A stretch of 64,000 bases of DNA, taken from assembly GCF_001412215.1 (NCBI RefSeq), contig NZ_LLWP01000005.1, positions 450,975 through 514,974 on the forward strand, in the 5' to 3' direction. The translations under genes were made by a program, and so were the position numbers. Numbering within the stretch: the stretch's first letter is position 1; each line of letters starts with the position of its first letter. The notes beneath the pieces were generated by a model that ran no database searches, was not told the DNA's origin, and saw only the letters and a list, made by a program, of their open reading frames with translations. Below, in pieces: positions 43,367 through 49,528 of this stretch. The DNA comes from Pedobacter sp. Hv1. GTDB taxonomy: Bacteria; Bacteroidota; Bacteroidia; Sphingobacteriales; Sphingobacteriaceae.

Positions 43367-43618
43367 TTATTGATTAACAGATGGAGATGAGATCCTTTTG
43401 CGATAGTTTCTATACCATAACACGCCAACTCCTGTCATTAAAAGATATGGAATGGCCAAGAGATATAGAATACCAGTATTGAGGCCTTTTCCTTGTGTAT
43501 TGCCATTTTTTGTGCCTTGTTCTGCACTAATGGTACACATAGAGCATTGCGCCTTAGCTGCTGGGCTAAATGAGAAGCTCAACACAATGATAAAAAGAAA
43601 AACAATTGCCTTTTTCAT
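43367..43618 (-). CDS. Small exported C-x-x-C membrane protein
   Basis: An 83-residue protein with an N-terminal signal (MKKAIVFLFIIVLSFSFSPAAKA), a CSMC motif two residues after the predicted cleavage site, a Gly/Asn-rich linker, one transmembrane helix (ILYLLAIPYLLMTGVGVLWY) and a basic tail. The periplasmic C-x-x-C could bind a metal or form a disulfide. I do not recognise a named family. Its TATATTTG promoter box ends six bases before the ATG. Its neighbours are a DUF983 gene and, divergently, a zinc-finger gene. Confidence 0.7.
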   Translation of the reverse strand: MKKAIVFLFIIVLSFSFSPAAKAQCSMCTISAEQGTKNGNTQGKGLNTGILYLLAIPYLLMTGVGVLWYRNYRKRISSPSVNQ

Positions 43619-43624
43619 GAGCTA

Positions 43625-43632
43625 CAAATATA
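43625..43632 (-). promoter_or_regulatory. Promoter box 6 nt from the start of the small C-x-x-C gene
   Basis: The minus strand reads TATATTTG, then six bases, then ATG at 43618. Leaderless or nearly leaderless transcription is predicted. Confidence 0.5.
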
Positions 43633-43655
43633 TCTATTAAATAAAGGTTTTAATT

Positions 43656-43686
43656 AAAAATTGTGTCATAAAACACCACAATTTTT
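43656..43686. repeat. AAAAATTGTG inverted repeat between divergent genes
   Basis: AAAAATTGTG (43656-43665) and CACAATTTTT (43677-43686) form a 10-bp inverted repeat, and a third ACACAATTTTT follows at 43691. It lies upstream of the divergent small C-x-x-C and zinc-finger genes and could be an operator, but it is A/T-rich and may be chance. Confidence 0.35.
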
Positions 43687-43805
43687 ATAACACAATTTTT
43701 AAAAGTGTTTCTAAAATTAAGGAGCCTAAAAAATTACCATCGGCTAACAATCAATTTGCCGTTACAAACGTTATTAAAAAAGAATAACCATTTAAATTAA
43801 TACGT

Positions 43806-44117
43806 ATGAAATGTCCCAATTGTAATGAAACTTTATTGATTACCGAGCGCCATCAAGTAGAAATAGACTATTGTCCGAGTTGTAGAGGGGTATGGCTAGA
43901 CAAAGGCGAGCTGGATAAATTATTGGCCTTTGCAGCCGAACAAAACAGCAGACCTGAACCGCGTTATGAAGATCGTAAGGAAAATTATAGTTATGAGCAG
44001 CAGAACAATCATCATCATGACAGTTATAAAAATCAGAAATATGATCAGCGCCACTCCTCTTCTCAACATCCAAGAAAAAAGAAATCTTTTCTTTCAGATT
44101 TTTTCGATTTCGATTAA
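43806..44117 (+). CDS. zf-TFIIB domain protein
   Basis: A 103-residue soluble protein. Residues 1-40 are a transcription-factor-IIB-like zinc finger (KCPNCNETLLITERHQVEIDYCPSCRGVWLDKGELDKLL): two C-x-x-C pairs and the WLDKGELD end are diagnostic. The rest is a polar, His/Gln/Asn-rich low-complexity tail with a short HHHH run and a basic RKKK stretch before an acidic end. Such proteins are widespread, and their function is not known to me. It is a single gene with a strong palindrome downstream. Confidence 0.88.
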   Translation: MKCPNCNETLLITERHQVEIDYCPSCRGVWLDKGELDKLLAFAAEQNSRPEPRYEDRKENYSYEQQNNHHHDSYKNQKYDQRHSSSQHPRKKKSFLSDFFDFD

Positions 44118-44148
44118 GCGCTATTAAAGCATTTGCTTATTAAAAGAT

Positions 44149-44185
44149 AGCGGGATTGATGTATCAGTAATACATCAATCCCGCT
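44149..44185. terminator. Strong palindrome between the zinc-finger and DUF420 genes
   Basis: AGCGGGATTGATGTAT, loop CAGTA, and the exact complementary arm give a 16-bp perfect stem between convergent genes. There is no T run of note on either side, so it may stop transcription in both directions or stabilise both 3' ends. Confidence 0.7.
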
Positions 44186-44250
44186 GTGCTGTTTAGACTT
44201 AAATTAGCTCCAGTTTAATTTAATAGCTCGAAAGCTATCAATTAGCATAC

Positions 44251-44793
44251 TTAAGCAAAATTATAATAAGGAGAAATCATCAGGTATACGATTACGCCAG
44301 TTACCGCTACATATAACCACATCGGAAATGTGATTTTTGCAATCTTTTTATGTTTATCAAAACGTTGTGCCAAAGCTCTAACGTAGGTTACCAAAACAAA
44401 AGGGATGATAATTACTGATAAACAAATATGGGTGATCAGGATAAAATAATAAATGTATTTGATCGCTCCTTCACCACCAAACTTGGTAGAATCAGAAGTC
44501 ATGTGGTAGGCTACGTACATGGCTAAGAAGAGCACAGAAAGAAATATGGCGAACTTCATTAGGTTCTCATGCAGTTTTCTCTTACCATTTTTAATGGCCA
44601 ATACTGCAACAACCAAAACTACAGCAGTAATTCCATTTATAGTTGCATAAATTGGTGGCAAAAAGGATAAAGGTTTTACATCATAACCTAACTTTCTCAA
44701 ATTCACCCCAAATAATAAGGCTACCACTAAAGGTATCGCTACAGATAGTACTACAATCCACTTGTTATATTTTTTTTCAACTGAGTTCTCCAT
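44251..44793 (-). CDS. DUF420 family membrane protein (CtaM/YozB-like)
   Basis: A 180-residue protein with five predicted helices (WIVVLSVAIPLVVALLFGV; LPPIYATINGITAVVLVVAVLAI; LMKFAIFLSVLFLAMYVAYHMTS; YIYYFILITHICLSVIIIPFVLVTY; ITFPMWLYVAVTGVIVYLMI). INGITAVVLVVAVLAIKNGKRKLHENLMKFA and ILITHICLSVIIIPFVL with spaced His residues match DUF420. Firmicute members (CtaM/YozB) help heme-copper oxidase maturation, and its place at the end of the oxidase cluster agrees with such a role. It lies 243 bp after the SCO-like gene. Confidence 0.86.
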   Translation of the reverse strand: MENSVEKKYNKWIVVLSVAIPLVVALLFGVNLRKLGYDVKPLSFLPPIYATINGITAVVLVVAVLAIKNGKRKLHENLMKFAIFLSVLFLAMYVAYHMTSDSTKFGGEGAIKYIYYFILITHICLSVIIIPFVLVTYVRALAQRFDKHKKIAKITFPMWLYVAVTGVIVYLMISPYYNFA

Positions 44794-44825
44794 ATCGTAT
44801 ATTTTTAAAATTCGTTGTTTTGTAA

Positions 44826-44945
44826 TCTTGATCTTGTTGGCGAGGACACCAACAGTAGCTATTGTATAGCTTAAAATTCTTTAGCTTCTATTTAGTTTTG
44901 ATAGATTCTTGATCTCGTTGGCAAGGACACCAACAGTAACTATTG
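44826..44945. repeat. Two 39-bp direct repeats with internal hairpin
   Basis: Copies at 44826-44864 and 44907-44945 differ at three positions, 81 bp apart. Each contains GTTGG...CCAAC around GAGGACA or AAGGACA, a small stem-loop, followed by CAGTARCTATTG. They occupy the spacer between the SCO-like and DUF420 genes. Confidence 0.7.
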
Positions 44946-45001
44946 GTTCTCCGTATGGTTGATCTTAAAAATAGCTAACTTAATCACCCCAATTTATTTT
45001 G

Positions 45002-45035
45002 ACTATTCCCTATTCCCTATTCCCTATTCCCTACC
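45002..45035. repeat. CTATTCC heptamer tandem repeat
   Basis: Four consecutive 7-bp units CTATTCC, then decayed CTACCCTACCTACC units, lie directly after the stop of the SCO-like gene. The complementary form, GGGAATAG, appears in the spacer at 30.3 kb. Confidence 0.8.
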
Positions 45036-45743
45036 CTACCTACCGTCTTTTATATTTCTTAATTCTTCTGCCACAAGCACCTTAATTTCATCATCTAGTT
45101 TAGACAATGCTTCTTGGTTAGTTGCTTCATAATACCCACGTATACGATGCTGAGAATCTAACAATACGAACATATTGCCATAAGCAAATTTAGTTAGGCC
45201 ATTATCAGTTGTTTTTAAGGCATCTAACAATAAACCTTTTCTAATCAATTGGTATACTTGTGTACTATCTCCTGTTAACAAATCCCATTTCCCTGCAACG
45301 GCATTGATCTTTTTGGCATATTCTGCTAAAACTGCTGGTTGGTCTCGTTGCGGGTCTATACTTAATCCAATAAAATGGATCATGTCATTCTTTTCGTATA
45401 CTTTGCTAAAACCTTCCATTGCCTTATTGGCAAAATCTACTCCAAAAGGCCTGTCGTTGCTATAAAAAAGATTAAGTACAATTACCCTACCCTTGTAGTT
45501 TTTCCAAGTGGTGGTATCTGCCTTTTGGTTCAGCAGCTTAAAGTCATCCACGATGTGGTAAATGGTATCGGGTATTTGTTTGCCCCTAACAGAATGAAAG
45601 GTAGACGCTACTTCTTTAGAACCATAAATGGCCAAGGGTTTATACCTGTTTTTACCCTTTTCCTGTAGTAAATAATATAAAAATCCCGGTACCGCTAAAA
45701 TGGTTACCAGGATTAATATCTTTTTTATTGGGTTATACTTCAT
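45036..45743 (-). CDS. SCO1/SenC-like protein without copper-binding cysteines
   Basis: A 235-residue membrane-anchored thioredoxin-fold protein (one N-terminal helix, IKKILILVTILAVPGFLYYLL). DFKLLNQKADTTTWKNYKGRVIVLNLFYSNDRPF and MIHFIGLSIDPQRDQPAVLAEYAKKI follow the SCO layout, and position behind oxidase subunit IV supports it. SCO proteins deliver copper to the CuA site through C-x-x-x-C plus a distal His. Here the C-x-x-x-C place reads SNDRPF (Asn96 and Phe100), the whole protein contains no Cys, and the distal His region reads FAYGNMFVLLD. Copper delivery in the normal way is therefore unlikely. The reading frame is intact. It overlaps the subunit IV gene end by one base. Confidence 0.82.
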   Translation of the reverse strand: MKYNPIKKILILVTILAVPGFLYYLLQEKGKNRYKPLAIYGSKEVASTFHSVRGKQIPDTIYHIVDDFKLLNQKADTTTWKNYKGRVIVLNLFYSNDRPFGVDFANKAMEGFSKVYEKNDMIHFIGLSIDPQRDQPAVLAEYAKKINAVAGKWDLLTGDSTQVYQLIRKGLLLDALKTTDNGLTKFAYGNMFVLLDSQHRIRGYYEATNQEALSKLDDEIKVLVAEELRNIKDGR

Positions 45744-46099
45744 TAAAGTTGAGGCATGTGATCGTGGATATAACCACCTTCAATTAACATCAGTACAATG
45801 AAATAAATAATAAATACAAATGATACGGTAAGTGCCAATTGTAAACCTAATTTCTCGAATTTCAAGTGCATGAAATAAGCCACGATATAAAATGCTTTTA
45901 ACAAGGTTAAAGCAATGTATACGTAATTACCTACATGTTGAGACATGTGTTTACCTGGAATTGCCCATAATGCAATAATGAACTCGATTACGGTAATCAA
46001 CAAAAGGATACCGAATACTTGCCATATTTTCTTTTTGTTCATTCCTCCATGCTCATCATGTGCATGTTCTTCTGTTGTATGTACGTTGTGCTCTGACAT
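45743..46099 (-). CDS. Cytochrome c oxidase subunit IV-like protein
   Basis: A 118-residue protein with a His-rich cytoplasmic start (EHNVHTTEEHAHDEHGG), then three transmembrane helices (IWQVFGILLLITVIEFIIALWAI; YVYIALTLLKAFYIVAYFMHLKFE; LQLALTVSFVFIIYFIVLMLIEGGY). The pattern FYIVAYFMHLKFE is typical of bacterial subunit IV/CyoD-type proteins. It follows the second subunit III gene after 25 bp. Probably an accessory subunit stabilising the oxidase. Confidence 0.9.
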   Translation of the reverse strand: MSEHNVHTTEEHAHDEHGGMNKKKIWQVFGILLLITVIEFIIALWAIPGKHMSQHVGNYVYIALTLLKAFYIVAYFMHLKFEKLGLQLALTVSFVFIIYFIVLMLIEGGYIHDHMPQL

Positions 46100-46124
46100 A
46101 ATATTTTTATTTATAGAATGATAA

Positions 46125-46832
46125 TTAAACTAAGTAGAAGAATGTAAATACAAACACCCAAACTAAATCAACAAAGTGCCAATAAAGACCTACTTTTTCT
46201 ACCATTAGGTAATGGCCACGTCTTTCGAAAGTACCATTAATCGTCATACATAATATGATGATATTGATCACCACACCACTAAATACGTGGAAACCGTGGA
46301 AACCAGTAATGGTAAAGAACAAGTTTGCAAATTGTTGTGCAGCTACTGTAGATACAGGTCCGTTAAAGAAATGTGTCAATTCTTCTGCAGTTGGGATTGA
46401 TCCCCACCAAAATCCTTCGTGGTGCAAGTGTGTCCACTCTATGGCTTGACAGCCTAAGAACATGAAACCACCAATAATGGTAGCTACCATCCACCAGATT
46501 ACTTCTTTTTTAGCTCTTCTGTGTCCAGCTTCAACGGCTAATACCATTGTTACAGAACTCATGATCAAGATAAAAGTCATGATCCCTACGAATACTAAAG
46601 GATATCCGCTATCAGCAATACCAGGAATAGATTGAAAAACGTGATCTGGATCTGGCCAAGTAAATTTAGTAAAACGTTGCGCACCATAATAAACCAATAA
46701 TGATGAGAATGTGAAGGCATCCGATAATAAGAAAAACCACATCATTATTTTGCCATATTCTACCGACCACGGAGAACGGCCACCAGCCCATGGAGTGGTT
46801 TTAACTTGGTCTAATTTCGATAATGAATCCAT
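46125..46832 (-). CDS. Cytochrome c oxidase subunit III (second copy)
   Basis: A 235-residue heme-copper oxidase subunit III with about five to seven helices. GKIMMWFFLLSDAFTFSSLLVYY, AVEAGHRRAKKEVIWWM, FFTITGFHGFHVFSGVVINIIIL and YWHFVDLVWVFVFTFFYL are conserved family segments (the H-x-x-H-V and WHFVD motifs are visible). It lies behind a shorter subunit III-like gene, 31 bp away. Two adjacent paralogues are common in Bacteroidota and may both be part of the complex. Confidence 0.93.
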   Translation of the reverse strand: MDSLSKLDQVKTTPWAGGRSPWSVEYGKIMMWFFLLSDAFTFSSLLVYYGAQRFTKFTWPDPDHVFQSIPGIADSGYPLVFVGIMTFILIMSSVTMVLAVEAGHRRAKKEVIWWMVATIIGGFMFLGCQAIEWTHLHHEGFWWGSIPTAEELTHFFNGPVSTVAAQQFANLFFTITGFHGFHVFSGVVINIIILCMTINGTFERRGHYLMVEKVGLYWHFVDLVWVFVFTFFYLV

Positions 46833-46863
46833 TTAGTAATAGTATAATTGTTTGTTAAAAATT

Positions 46864-47442
46864 CTAACTGTTCAAAAGTAAAAAAACATACAGATATATC
46901 CATAATATATCTATAAAATGCCAAAAAATTGAGGTAATTTCTTGACGATAAATCGCTTTATCTGATGGAATATCTTTATAAGAACCCACCAAACTATTTA
47001 AGATAAAGCAAATACCTGCTAAAATGTGTAAAAGGTGGAAACCTGATACCACATAAATTAATGATATTGCTGCATTATTGTTAATTAAAGCTGCTCCGCT
47101 TTGGTACAAACTAGACCATGCCTGAAACTGAAGTACGCCAAACACAACGCCGAGCGCCAAGGTAATCCATAAAAACAGTTGCTGAAAACCTCTTTCGCCA
47201 TTTCTTAAAGCTCTTGTAGCCAAGAAAAGGAATACACTGCTGGCTACCAATACTGCAGTACTGTACATAAATGCATCTGGCAATACCAAACCATGCCCCT
47301 TACCCTTAGATGCTGAAAATACGATATAATAACTTGTCCAACCACCAAACATAATGGTAGATGAAACTACGAACAACCACACCACAAACTTTTTGGGTTT
47401 GGCATCAAATTTCACTTCCTGTTGTTGCAATGTATGCACCAT
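46864..47442 (-). CDS. Cytochrome c oxidase subunit III (first copy)
   Basis: A 192-residue subunit III-family protein with five helices. FVVWLFVVSSTIMFGGWTSYYIVF at the start, IYVVSGFHLLHILAGICFILNSLVG and FWHFIDILWIYLYVFLLL at the end are the family signatures. It is shorter than the next gene and lacks the first two helices of mitochondrial subunit III, as usual for this bacterial type. Located 12 bp after ctaB. Confidence 0.92.
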   Translation of the reverse strand: MVHTLQQQEVKFDAKPKKFVVWLFVVSSTIMFGGWTSYYIVFSASKGKGHGLVLPDAFMYSTAVLVASSVFLFLATRALRNGERGFQQLFLWITLALGVVFGVLQFQAWSSLYQSGAALINNNAAISLIYVVSGFHLLHILAGICFILNSLVGSYKDIPSDKAIYRQEITSIFWHFIDILWIYLYVFLLLNS

Positions 47443-47454
47443 TTTTAAAAATTA

Positions 47455-48360
47455 TTAAACTATTAAATCAAATAATAAAACCAACTGCACTAATGGAATA
47501 TAAAAGAATGAACAAAACATTACCTTTTTTGCACTCGCTAAATCCATCTTCACCATTAACTGATAAGCATACCAGCTAAACAAAAGCCCTGCTAACACAG
47601 ATACTCCTGCAATATAATAGCCTCCAAAACCAAGAAAAGTTGGGAATAAACTTACTGGTATAAGGATGAGCGTACTGATAAAAACAATTACAGCACTAAC
47701 CTTATCTCTTTTCTTAGTTGGCAATAACCTAAAACCTGCTTTTTTATAGTCATCGTCCAATACCCATGCAATTGCCCAAAAGTGAGGGAACTGCCAAACA
47801 AATTGAACTAAAAATAAGATTACAGCAATTTCATAATCTACAGGTACATAACCCACTTCAGATTGGCCACCGATAGCGGCAATGTATCCAATTAGGGGTG
47901 GTAATGCACCTGGTATGGCACCCACAAATACCGCAATTGGCGATTTTTGTTTTAATGGAGTATATGCAAAGGCATAAAGCAAAATGGAAAAAACAGAAAT
48001 CAAACCTGTTTCTAAATTCAATTTGCCCAGCAACCATGTACCTGCAATACCCATAATCAATCCCAAAACTAATCCTTGCCCTGTGGTCATTCTTCCTGCA
48101 GGCATAGGTCTGTCTTTGGTCCGATCCATTAATTTGTCCAAATCCTTTTCAATAATTTCATTGAAACAATTCGCTGCAGCAGTAACCAAAAAGCCACCTA
48201 TAATCAAGATCAACCAGTTGTTCCAATTGATCCCTTCGGCAATTCCTCTATCAACCTGAATTTTAGAGCCAATTAAAAAAGTAACCGATGCAGAAAACAC
48301 TACCAAAAAGGTAAGTCTGAATTTGATTAGCTTCGAGAAATCTGCAAAAAAATGTTTCAA
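47455..48360 (-). CDS. ctaB: Protoheme IX farnesyltransferase (heme O synthase)
   Basis: Attaches a farnesyl group to heme B to form heme O, the precursor of heme A for the oxidase. The 301-residue UbiA-superfamily protein has about nine helices and both Asp-rich motifs: NCFNEIIEKDLDKLMDRTKDRPMPAGRM (residues ~64-91) and DDDYKKAGFRLLP (~190). It lies directly after ctaA with 10 bp between the genes, and before subunit III. No ambiguity. Confidence 0.96.
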   Translation of the reverse strand: MKHFFADFSKLIKFRLTFLVVFSASVTFLIGSKIQVDRGIAEGINWNNWLILIIGGFLVTAAANCFNEIIEKDLDKLMDRTKDRPMPAGRMTTGQGLVLGLIMGIAGTWLLGKLNLETGLISVFSILLYAFAYTPLKQKSPIAVFVGAIPGALPPLIGYIAAIGGQSEVGYVPVDYEIAVILFLVQFVWQFPHFWAIAWVLDDDYKKAGFRLLPTKKRDKVSAVIVFISTLILIPVSLFPTFLGFGGYYIAGVSVLAGLLFSWYAYQLMVKMDLASAKKVMFCSFFYIPLVQLVLLFDLIV

Positions 48361-48370
48361 TTTAAATTGG

Positions 48371-49432
48371 TTAATTGGGTTTATAGGTAGCCGTACGGTA
48401 CACTAATAAGTATAAATAATATTGTAAACTAAATAATATCGTCGAAAACAAAATATGTATCGCTTGTGCATACGGTGGTAGTGCCAAATACGATAGTATA
48501 AATCCACTTGCTATCTGCACAATCAAAGTAATCACAATGTAGTTCGCAGTCATTAATGGCCAAGCTTTTCCGCTAAACCGATCAATTACCATTTTATAAA
48601 CTACAAAATTACACACGGCAACCAGAATAGCTAAATCTCTATGGTAAGAGAATATGTTACCAACTTTACTAATCCAAGTATTTCTACCTCCATACTGTAA
48701 AGACTTGGCTATAGAATCTATACTTTCTCTAACTTCTGTGCCTAATACAATTTGTGCAATGCTAATGACAATGGTGAAGGCTAAAAATCCTTTTAGCCAT
48801 AAAATGCGGTACATAATTACACTTCGTTCTTTATGCAATTGTTTTGCATAGTTGTAAGTGTAGATTAGAATACCCAAAATTACGATGGCCAATAACATAT
48901 GTACCGTTACTACCCATTGTGTTAAATTGGTAGACACTACAATTGAGCCCAACCAACCTTGGTAGCCAACTACCAAAATATTTAAAATACTTAGTACAAC
49001 AATCCGTTTCGCAGTTTTACGATAAACGAATGAGTAAATAGCTGTAAGTATTAAAAATATACCGAGTACTGCACCTGTTAAGCGGTTAATGTATTCTGTC
49101 CAGGTTTTAGCCGGATTGAACTCTTCAGGTACGGTAATGCTTTGGTCGTGTCTGATACTGTCTGCCAATTCTTTTTTACCCATACTCTCCAGGTACTTGG
49201 CAAATTTTTCGTTCTTCTTTAATCTTCCAGCAACATACTTCTCTTTATAATCAGCAGGTAACTGCGATACTGAGGTTGGCGGAATATACTGATCGAAACA
49301 TTTAGGCCAATCTGGACACCCCATGCCAGAACCAGTACTGCGAACGATACCTCCAGCCAAGATGACCAAAAGTGTTACAATAATGGTAATGAAGTTTAAC
49401 CTTATAAATCTATTCTCAGATTTAGCAATCAT
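48371..49432 (-). CDS. ctaA: Heme A synthase
   Basis: Oxidises the C8 methyl group of heme O to a formyl group, giving heme A. The 353-residue membrane protein has eight helices in two four-helix halves. GGIVRSTGSGMGCPDWPKCFDQYIPP carries the conserved Cys pair; EYINRLTGAVLGIFLILTA, VVTVHMLLAIVILGILIY, YHRDLAILVAVCNFVVY and IHILFSTILFSLQYYL supply the spaced His residues expected for heme ligation. It heads the second part of the oxidase block; a strong terminator between ctaD and ctaA implies a separate or read-through-dependent transcript. Confidence 0.95.
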   Translation of the reverse strand: MIAKSENRFIRLNFITIIVTLLVILAGGIVRSTGSGMGCPDWPKCFDQYIPPTSVSQLPADYKEKYVAGRLKKNEKFAKYLESMGKKELADSIRHDQSITVPEEFNPAKTWTEYINRLTGAVLGIFLILTAIYSFVYRKTAKRIVVLSILNILVVGYQGWLGSIVVSTNLTQWVVTVHMLLAIVILGILIYTYNYAKQLHKERSVIMYRILWLKGFLAFTIVISIAQIVLGTEVRESIDSIAKSLQYGGRNTWISKVGNIFSYHRDLAILVAVCNFVVYKMVIDRFSGKAWPLMTANYIVITLIVQIASGFILSYLALPPYAQAIHILFSTILFSLQYYLYLLVYRTATYKPN

Positions 49433-49448
49433 TGGTGTGTATTGGATT

Positions 49449-49501
49449 AAAAAAATAAGGTACCTGTTGTAAGTTAATTCACTTCAGCAGATACCTTATT
49501 T
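49449..49501 (-). terminator. Intrinsic terminator after ctaD
   Basis: AAATAAGGTA (49453-49462) pairs exactly with TACCTTATTT (49492-49501), and the inner CCTGTTG/CAGCAG bases extend the stem. On the minus strand the stem is followed by a run of seven Us (A run at 49449-49455). It lies 28 bp past the ctaD stop and 17 bp before the ctaA start. Confidence 0.8.
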
Positions 49502-49528
49502 CATATACTTAAACAAGCTTATACTTGT

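Noticed and set aside
47455..48360. CtaB as a general UbiA prenyltransferase for menaquinone
   Set aside because: The NCFNEIIEKDLD and DRTKDRPMPAGRM motifs and location between ctaA and subunit III identify heme O synthase.
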